From positions 1 to 47,532 of the forward strand of contig JAKLDU010000002.1 of NCBI GenBank assembly GCA_022703355.1: DNA of 47,532 bases, in the 5' to 3' direction. The notes under the pieces were generated by a model. The model saw only the letters and a list, made by a program, of their open reading frames with translations, had not been told where the DNA came from and did no database searches. Every line of letters begins with the position of its first letter. Positions within the stretch are counted from its first letter, which is position 1. Shown piece after piece: positions 42,072 through 47,532 of the stretch. The translations under genes and the position numbers were made by a program. This DNA is from Deltaproteobacteria bacterium. Its GTDB lineage: Bacteria > Desulfobacterota > Desulfomonilia > UBA1062.

Positions 42072-42368
42072 ATGAAGAGTCTGCTTTTAACCTTGTGTCT
42101 GTGCCTGGCCCTGACCGCGGTTCCCTGCGCTTCGCTGGGAGCGGACCACCCGCGGGCGGAAAGGGCGGGGGGAATACTGTCGTCGGCCCTCGTGGGGGCC
42201 GGAGCGGGGCTGCTCGTGGGCACGTTCATCGCCCTGCTCTCGCAGAGCACGTCCGGAACCGCCATGGGGGCGGGCCTGGTTGCGGGCGCCTGCCTCGGGG
42301 CCCTGTATGCCATCTTGAACCCCGCGGCCGAGGAGCCGCCTCCGGAGCCGTCCGGGGCAGCCTCCTGA
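42072..42368 (+). CDS. Small exported glycine-zipper-like protein
   Basis: A 98-residue protein. A signal-like start (MKSLLLTLCLCLALTAVPCAS) is followed by two Gly/Ala-rich hydrophobic segments (ILSSALVGAGAGLLVGTFIALL and AMGAGLVAGACLGALYAIL) of glycine-zipper character and a Pro/Glu tail. The function is unknown, with membrane insertion or oligomerisation likely. GGAGGGGC lies a few nt before the ATG. It probably shares a transcript with the preceding secreted protein and converges on the patatin gene 6 nt away. Confidence 0.65.
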   Translation: MKSLLLTLCLCLALTAVPCASLGADHPRAERAGGILSSALVGAGAGLLVGTFIALLSQSTSGTAMGAGLVAGACLGALYAILNPAAEEPPPEPSGAAS

Positions 42369-42374
42369 CCCCCT

Positions 42375-44642
42375 TCAGTAGTAGAACCCGATGATGAAGT
42401 AGAAGGCGTTGCAGCCGCCCTCCGCGTGGCCGTAGGCGAGATAGACCGGGCCGATGAGGGAGTCGGCGGCGAAAAACACGCTGCCGGCCTGGAGCAGGTC
42501 GCCCGTGTCCGCGTCGGACCGGTCCCTCCAGGCGTTCCCCATCTCGTAGGAAAATCCCGCGTACAGGTCGTTGCCGAACACCTTTTCCCGCAGCAGCCTG
42601 CAGGTCACGATGCACTCCCCGAGCACCAGCTGCTCCCCGAAGAGCTGGCCGGGCTCCATCCCGGACAGGTCGAGGAACCCGCCCAGGAAGGAGTAGCGGG
42701 GGGTCTCATCGGTGTGGCTGAGGACGGACTCGTACCTGCCCCTGAGGATGAGCGTGCCCCGCCCCCAGGAAAAAGGCTTGAGGGCCGTGGCCTTGACGAG
42801 ATGGCAGTTCTCGTCCGCCCCGAGGCCGGTTCTCTGGGCCGTGAACGTGGTCCGGACCAGGGTCCCCCGGGAGGGAAAGCTCAGGTTGTCCAGGGTGTCG
42901 AGCACCAGGGAGGCTTTCCAGGCGCCGGTGTCGGACTTGAGCCGGGGCAGGGAGGGCTCGCCCGTTTCCAGCTCGATCTCCGTGGAGCCCGTGACGAGCC
43001 CCAGCCTGAACTCGCCGTACTCCGCAAGCTGCATGCCCAGGTCCGCGCCCAGGTTCGTGTCCTTCTGCTGGTATTCGGCGATCTTGTCCGAGCCGTTGTA
43101 GAGGTAGAAGGGGGTCGCCTCGTACTCGAAATAAGGGGCGACGAACATGCGCCAGGCCGAGGAGTCCAGGGGCTGGTAGAACTCCGTGGACACGCCGCGC
43201 TTCTCGCCCAGCCTGAAGGAGTTCTTCCACTCGGCCCCCAGGGAGTTGATGCGCGACAGGGTGTACTTGAGGAGGAGGTCGTAGGAGTTGTTCCCGCTGA
43301 GGTTGTCGCTCAGCTGGAGGCCCAGCTCGATGTTGTGCTGCATGTGGTCGCGGGCCTTGGCGAAGAGCAGGATCCCCTGCCTGCCGTCCTTTTCCACCAG
43401 GGAGAAGTCGATGTTCTCGAGGTCGGCCCGGTCGGAGATCTCGAAGATGGCCTCGGAGAGGTCCTCCGATCTGGGCGGCTTGCCCCGCGCCTTCACGATC
43501 CGCTCCTTGAGGTAACCGCTCAGGAGCTCGGCCTTGAGGATGTCCTTCTGCTGCACCTCCGCGAAATCGATCTGCCGGGGCCGGTGCGACCTTAGGAGCT
43601 GGGCCTCCCGGTGCGCCCGGTACTCGGGCTCGCTCAGCGCCAGGAGCGACAGCCGGAACTCCTCCGCCCGGGCGGCGTCCCTGCCGATGGCGATGGCGTC
43701 TTCCATCCTCGCGAAGCTCATGGTGGTGATGTCCTTCATGTCGGGGGTGATGAGGATGTCTGAGGGCCTGAGGGTCTTCACCTGGTCGTCCACGTTGCGG
43801 GTGGTGAGAAAGCCCATGGTCTGATCGGAGATGGAAAAGAAGTTGCTGAGCTTGTCGCGCTTGTAGAGGGGGGTGCTGATGTTCACCGCGATCACGACGT
43901 CGGCGCCCAGGTCGCGGGCGACATCGATGGGCAGGTTGCGGGACACGCCGCCGTCCACGAGCATGCGGCCGTCGATCTCCACCGGGCTGAAGATGCCCGG
44001 AATGGCCATGCTCGCGGTTACGCACTTCGCCAGGTCGCCCTTGCCCAGGACCACCATTTCGCCGGTCTCGATGTCCGCGGCCACGGAGCGGAAGGGCACG
44101 GGGAAGGCGTCGAAATCGCTGCCGGCGCCGAGCGTGAGGGAGCGCAGGACGAGGTCGAGCTTCTTGCCCGACACGATGCCCGAAGGGATGACCAGGCCTT
44201 TCTGCGCGTCCACCCTGATGGTTGCCAGGTAGTTCCCCCGGTCGGCCTTGCGCCGGTAGAACTTCTTGTCGCGGGGGATCTTTTCGGTGAAGATCTCCTT
44301 CCAGTCCATCGCGGTGGAGAGCTTCGCGAGCTCGCCGGTGGTGGCGCCGGTGGAGTAGATGCCCCCCACGACGGCACCCATGCTCGTGCCCACGATGAAG
44401 TCGACGGGGACGCGGAGCTCTTCGAGGACCTGGAGCACGCCCACGTGGGCTGCGCCCCGGGCGCCGCCGCCGCTGAGGACGAGGGCGATTTTCGGGCGGG
44501 AACCCGCGGGCGGGCCGTCTTCGGCCAGGCAGGGGGGGGCAGGGGCCAGAACAAAGAGCGCAAGCAGGGCAAGGCCCGCAGCCCGAATCACCGGGGAGCC
44601 CTTTTTCACGGTCGGCACGCCCTTTTTTCCCGGAAAACGCAT
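42375..44642 (-). CDS. Patatin-like phospholipase fused to an outer-membrane barrel (PlpD-like)
   Basis: A 755-residue protein from the ATG at 44642 (AGGGG 6 nt upstream). The signal peptide (AAGLALLALFVLAPAPPCLA) is followed by a patatin domain with oxyanion loop GGGARG (58-63), nucleophile S87 in GTSMG and D230 in DGG, a Ser-Asp dyad lipase. A POTRA-like segment (RQIDFAEVQQKDILKAELLSGYLKERIV) and a BamA-type 16-strand barrel region follow, ending in the aromatic-terminated strand FYFIIGFYY. This is the type Vd autotransporter layout, in which the lipase is delivered to or beyond the cell surface. It probably hydrolyses phospholipids. The upstream frame to 44708 is not needed. A -10-like TATAAA lies just before it. 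Confidence 0.92.
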   Translation of the reverse strand: MRFPGKKGVPTVKKGSPVIRAAGLALLALFVLAPAPPCLAEDGPPAGSRPKIALVLSGGGARGAAHVGVLQVLEELRVPVDFIVGTSMGAVVGGIYSTGATTGELAKLSTAMDWKEIFTEKIPRDKKFYRRKADRGNYLATIRVDAQKGLVIPSGIVSGKKLDLVLRSLTLGAGSDFDAFPVPFRSVAADIETGEMVVLGKGDLAKCVTASMAIPGIFSPVEIDGRMLVDGGVSRNLPIDVARDLGADVVIAVNISTPLYKRDKLSNFFSISDQTMGFLTTRNVDDQVKTLRPSDILITPDMKDITTMSFARMEDAIAIGRDAARAEEFRLSLLALSEPEYRAHREAQLLRSHRPRQIDFAEVQQKDILKAELLSGYLKERIVKARGKPPRSEDLSEAIFEISDRADLENIDFSLVEKDGRQGILLFAKARDHMQHNIELGLQLSDNLSGNNSYDLLLKYTLSRINSLGAEWKNSFRLGEKRGVSTEFYQPLDSSAWRMFVAPYFEYEATPFYLYNGSDKIAEYQQKDTNLGADLGMQLAEYGEFRLGLVTGSTEIELETGEPSLPRLKSDTGAWKASLVLDTLDNLSFPSRGTLVRTTFTAQRTGLGADENCHLVKATALKPFSWGRGTLILRGRYESVLSHTDETPRYSFLGGFLDLSGMEPGQLFGEQLVLGECIVTCRLLREKVFGNDLYAGFSYEMGNAWRDRSDADTGDLLQAGSVFFAADSLIGPVYLAYGHAEGGCNAFYFIIGFYY

Positions 44643-44718
44643 CAACCCCTCGAACCAAAGGAAGCACTTTATAAACAAGCATTTACTACGCGCGCCCCCC
44701 GAAGTCAATCCGGGGTTC

Positions 44719-45825
44719 TCATTCCGGTGCGTGGCTTTTCAGGAATGACAGGCGCGTGGCCGTGATCTCGTCGATGGAGTCCGTGAGGATCATGACATGG
44801 AAGCCCCCCTTGACGAGATGGAGCTCGGAGCCCGGGATCTTTGAGGAGGCGAACAGGGCATGGTCCACGGGCACGTCGGCGTCGCTCGTGCCGTGGAGGA
44901 TCAGGGTGGGGGCCGTTATGCTTTTCAGCGGGAGGTCTCCGACCTTCCGGAGCTCTATCACGTCGTTGTCCATGCCGTCCCTGCGAAGCTCCTCCGGGCT
45001 CATGCTCTTCACCATGTCCACGAGCACGGCCACCCTGCGGTCGTCCTGCATGATGCTGTCCATGAGCTTTCGCGCCTCAGGCTTTCCAAGGGTGCTTTCC
45101 ATCTCGATGGTGGACATGCCCACGAGCCTCGGGGCGAGGCGGCCCGTGATGTCCGATGCCCAGAGGAAGGGGTCGCTGTACATGAGGTAGCCGAAAAAAA
45201 GCTTTTCCCGGAAGTTTTCCGGGCTCACGGTCCATTCTTTCGTGACCGCGCATTCGAGGATGAGGGCCCGGACGCGGTCGGGGTGCCGGGCGGCAAGGTG
45301 GATCGCCACGGGGCCGCCGGCCGAGTAGCCCAGGACGGCTGTCTGCCGCACGTGCAGGTTGTCCAGCAGGGCCGCCGCGAGGTCCGCCTGCTCCTCGAAG
45401 GTTTTGCCGTCCTCCAGCGGGGTGCGGAGGTAGCCCGGCCTGGAGAAGCTGATCACCCGGAATCCCTTGCCGAGCATGTCGCGGAACAGGGCCTTCGTCT
45501 GGTCGTAGCCCCCCGGCCCGCCGTGGATGATGAGGAGGCAAGGGCCGGCTTCGCCGTCGACCCGGTACTCCACAGGGCCCATTGCCGTGTACAGGAGGGA
45601 GCTTCCCTCGATGAGCCCCCTCATGAGGTCGATCTTCCACGAGACGTAGGGGCCGTGCGCGGCCCTGGCCCTGGCAGCGATGCGCCAGTCGGGCAGGGGG
45701 TCCCGGCCCGCGGCAAGGTCGTACTGGGTTTCCCGGGAAAGGCACGAAGAGGCGAGCAGGGAGGCGGCAGCGAGGATTACGGCACAAGATCTGACAACGC
45801 TCGGCCCCATTCCCCGGGTATACAC
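44719..45825 (-). CDS. Exported alpha/beta hydrolase, probable lipoprotein
   Basis: A 368-residue hydrolase. N-terminal hydrophobic signal with LLASSC (C28), a loose lipobox. Alpha/beta-hydrolase signs: oxyanion loop HGGPGG (101-106), nucleophile S168 in GYSAGG, a late Asp in LHGTSDADVP and His in KGGFHVM. HGGPGG is typical of the proline-iminopeptidase-like subgroup, so a peptidase or esterase is likely. The start is GTG at 45825; an ATG 15 nt downstream is an alternative, and neither has a good ribosome site. It lies 76 nt upstream of the patatin gene on the same strand, so a shared role in lipid or peptide hydrolysis is possible. Confidence 0.85.
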   Translation of the reverse strand: MYTRGMGPSVVRSCAVILAAASLLASSCLSRETQYDLAAGRDPLPDWRIAARARAAHGPYVSWKIDLMRGLIEGSSLLYTAMGPVEYRVDGEAGPCLLIIHGGPGGYDQTKALFRDMLGKGFRVISFSRPGYLRTPLEDGKTFEEQADLAAALLDNLHVRQTAVLGYSAGGPVAIHLAARHPDRVRALILECAVTKEWTVSPENFREKLFFGYLMYSDPFLWASDITGRLAPRLVGMSTIEMESTLGKPEARKLMDSIMQDDRRVAVLVDMVKSMSPEELRRDGMDNDVIELRKVGDLPLKSITAPTLILHGTSDADVPVDHALFASSKIPGSELHLVKGGFHVMILTDSIDEITATRLSFLKSHAPE

Positions 45826-45995
45826 CCTGATGCGGACCGGGCCAACAGAATTCCCGGCTCGGCCGGCCCCGTGCTTTTCCCTTGCAACGCTTTTCCGGAG
45901 AACTTATAGTCGATGCCGGGAATGCCTTTGTGGAGGGGCCTGTTATTCGATCTTCGCTTGTTGAATCGCTTTCCCGACGGGAAAACGGGGATGGC

Positions 45996-47006
45996 ATGGG
46001 CAGACGCCGGAGGATGAGGGATCGGTACCGCCGCTTTTCGTTCCTGACGGACATCGGGGGGATGAAAAACGCGCTGGGCGAGATGCGCGGGCTGTTCTTC
46101 CCGAAGCAGCCCGTCCTGAACAGGCAGGCCGCGGCCCCCGCCCTTGACGGGGCGTGGTTCGCCGGGGCCCTCGGGGACAAGGTCGCACGCCACCCGGACA
46201 ACGCCCTCGAATACCCCTTTTACGGCGAGCCCATCTTCACCGAACCCCTCGTGGGCTTCGTCCGGGGGGACGACCCCATCTTCGAAAAACTCAAGCACGT
46301 CATCGGCCCCCACCACTTCACCCCTTGGGAGATCATGGCGTGGCAGGCGGAGAACAATGGCGTCGAGCCCCCCGCGCCCGGTGACCTCAGCGTGGTCTCC
46401 TTCGTCCTGCCCTTCACGAAGAGCACCAGGGACGACAATGCATCGGCCACCGTGCACGTCTCGGAGCGGTGGGCCCAGTGCCGCCTCCTGGGCGAGATCT
46501 TCAGCCAGACCATGGTCGGGGAGATCGTGGCCGACCTCATGGGCCGGGGCATCCTCGCGGTGGCCCCGGACGTCACCCCCCTGTTCAGAAAAAAGCGCTA
46601 TCCCGCCGTGGGCTGGGCGTCGCCCTGGTCGCACCGCCACGTCGCCTATGCCGCCGGGCTGGGCACCTTCGGCATGCACGACTTCCTCATCACGGAGAAG
46701 GGCAGCGCCCACCGCATGGGCAGCTTCGTGGTCAACCTCCGGCTGGAGCCAAACCGCACCCGCCCGGAAAACATCCACGCCCACTGTCTCCACCACCGGG
46801 GGGTGACCTGCCTCAAGTGCGCTTCCCGCTGCCCCGCCGGGGCCATCACCGCCGGACACGGCCACGACAAGGAGGCCTGCTATCGGAAGGTCGCTTCTTC
46901 CCTCCGGTACTGCACCGCGAAGTATCACATCTTCATCTACGGCTGCGGCCTGTGCGCCACCGGGGTGCCCTGCGAGTCGGGCATACCCGCGGCCCTGAGC
47001 CGGTGA
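45996..47006 (+). CDS. Epoxyqueuosine reductase-like (QueG-related) Fe-S protein, divergent
   Basis: A 336-residue protein from the ATG at 45996 (ACGGGG upstream; an ATG at 46014 is an alternative). The fold signs are GWASPWSHRHVAYAAGLGTFGMHDFLITEKGSAHRMGSFVVNL, as in QueG-type corrinoid/Fe-S proteins, then a cluster region C264...C272-x2-C275-x3-C279-P and a second set C317-x2-C320-x5-C326. Cys spacing differs from true QueG (CGxCxxCxxxCP), so queuosine synthesis is not implied. Deltaproteobacterial genomes carry several such paralogues, some tied to reductive dehalogenase-like or unknown redox roles. It is followed by a second related gene 42 nt away. Confidence 0.72.
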   Translation: MGRRRRMRDRYRRFSFLTDIGGMKNALGEMRGLFFPKQPVLNRQAAAPALDGAWFAGALGDKVARHPDNALEYPFYGEPIFTEPLVGFVRGDDPIFEKLKHVIGPHHFTPWEIMAWQAENNGVEPPAPGDLSVVSFVLPFTKSTRDDNASATVHVSERWAQCRLLGEIFSQTMVGEIVADLMGRGILAVAPDVTPLFRKKRYPAVGWASPWSHRHVAYAAGLGTFGMHDFLITEKGSAHRMGSFVVNLRLEPNRTRPENIHAHCLHHRGVTCLKCASRCPAGAITAGHGHDKEACYRKVASSLRYCTAKYHIFIYGCGLCATGVPCESGIPAALSR

Positions 47007-47048
47007 CCGCTCCGGGCGGCCCTCACGTTCAAGGAGGTTGAAAGGCAC

Positions 47049-47532
47049 ATGAAACAGGAACTCCCCGGGAAAAAGGAGCCCGTCGATGCCCCCTTCATCA
47101 AGGGCCTGCTCAAGGAGGAAGGGATCGACCTCGCAGGCATCGCGGACGCCAGGAACCTCACCCTCGGGTATCCCCCCCGGCCGGCTTCGGCGCTCATGCC
47201 CGGCGCCCGGAGCGTCATCGTCATGGCGGTGGCCCACTCCCTGGGGGCGGTGTACGCGCCGGACATCATGCTCTGGACGAGGAGCAAGATGCAGACCTCC
47301 CGCCTTCTGGACGCTGCGGCCGAAAAGGTGGGCCGCCTCCTCGAACGCCTGGGCCATCTCTCCCTGCCGGTCTCGGCGGACAAGCCCGTGGAGATCGTGA
47401 AGGCCGATCCCCGGACCGGGAAGAAGCTCCGCCAGACCCGCGCCGTGGGTTTCCTCTCTCTCAAGCACGCGGCCCTGAGCTGCGGCATGGGCACTATCGG
47501 CCGGAACAACCTCCTGCTGACCCCCGAGTTCG
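47049..47532 (+). CDS. QueG-related Fe-S protein, 3' end beyond the window
   Basis: An open frame from the ATG at 47049 (AAGGAGGT 11 nt upstream) to the window edge, 161 residues. FIKGLLKEEGIDLAGIADARNL, MPGARSVIVMAVAHSLGAVYAPDI and KHAALSCGMGTIGRNNLLLTPEF are the N-terminal half of a QueG-like protein; the GxGxxGRNNLLLTPEFG block is a family signature. The Fe-S cysteine motifs would lie outside the window. It forms a tandem pair with the preceding gene and probably shares its transcript. Confidence 0.8.
   Translation, partial: MKQELPGKKEPVDAPFIKGLLKEEGIDLAGIADARNLTLGYPPRPASALMPGARSVIVMAVAHSLGAVYAPDIMLWTRSKMQTSRLLDAAAEKVGRLLERLGHLSLPVSADKPVEIVKADPRTGKKLRQTRAVGFLSLKHAALSCGMGTIGRNNLLLTPEF

Overview
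This is a high-GC (roughly two-thirds G+C by eye), gene-dense chromosomal window from a Gram-negative bacterium. An RND tripartite pump, a patatin fused to an outer-membrane barrel, lipoproteins and an IHF-type protein indicate an outer membrane. Acyl-CoA enzymes, liv-type transporters interleaved with CoA ligases, cysteine-rich Fe-S proteins and a UGA-containing selenoprotein fit a deltaproteobacterial (Desulfobacterota-like) anaerobe. That placement is inference. I saw no rRNA, tRNA, CRISPR array or intact insertion sequence.

Layout. 1-8 kb (minus strand): a TPM-domain membrane protein (partial), a nucleotidyltransferase-like protein, a NarL-type response regulator with a four-PAS histidine kinase, and a YHS/HMBD copper-type P-ATPase. 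8-10.4 kb: a large two-part radical SAM protein. 10.7-17.4 kb (plus): a short RodZ-like HTH/membrane protein, recO, glyQ, glyS, a dGTPase-like HD protein and a cysteine-rich ferredoxin-type protein. 17.5-19.6 kb: an IHF/HU protein, a convergent small UGA-containing selenoprotein gene with a SECIS-like hairpin, and a divergent membrane-anchored AraC regulator. 19.8-24.1 kb (plus): two acyl-CoA dehydrogenase-family proteins, an acetoacetate decarboxylase-like protein and an SDR, translationally coupled. 24.2-32.7 kb (minus): livJ-livG-CoA ligase-livH-livM-livF-CoA ligase, preceded by a phenylalanine-codon leader peptide and a terminator/antiterminator. 32.9-33.8 kb: a radical SAM protein. 34.2-41.4 kb (plus): RND adaptor, pump, outer-membrane factor and an HD-GYP-like signalling protein. 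41.5-47.5 kb: two small secreted proteins, a patatin-barrel protein, an alpha/beta hydrolase and two QueG-like Fe-S proteins, the last cut by the window edge.

The two strongest discoveries are features that ordinary gene calling misses. (1) At 32552-32735 on the minus strand, a 19-residue reading frame with five Phe codons, four of them consecutive, ends in a stop codon that abuts a segment able to form 12 continuous base pairs with the 5' arm of a 20-bp terminator. This is the architecture of ribosome-mediated Phe attenuation, placed in front of a solute-transport/CoA-ligase operon rather than pheA or pheST. (2) At 17968-18174 on the minus strand, a 68-residue thioredoxin-fold protein has an in-frame UGA in the glutaredoxin-like motif U-P-Y-T, with an AGGUC-loop hairpin 13 nt after the UGA.

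How the genes may work together: the liv operon would import a carboxylic acid or amino acid and activate it to a CoA thioester, with transcription rising when charged Phe-tRNA is scarce. The 19.8-24.1 kb operon would oxidise or remodel an acyl-CoA-type substrate under the adjacent AraC protein. The RND pump operon ends in a probable signalling phosphodiesterase. These pathway statements are inference from gene families and order.
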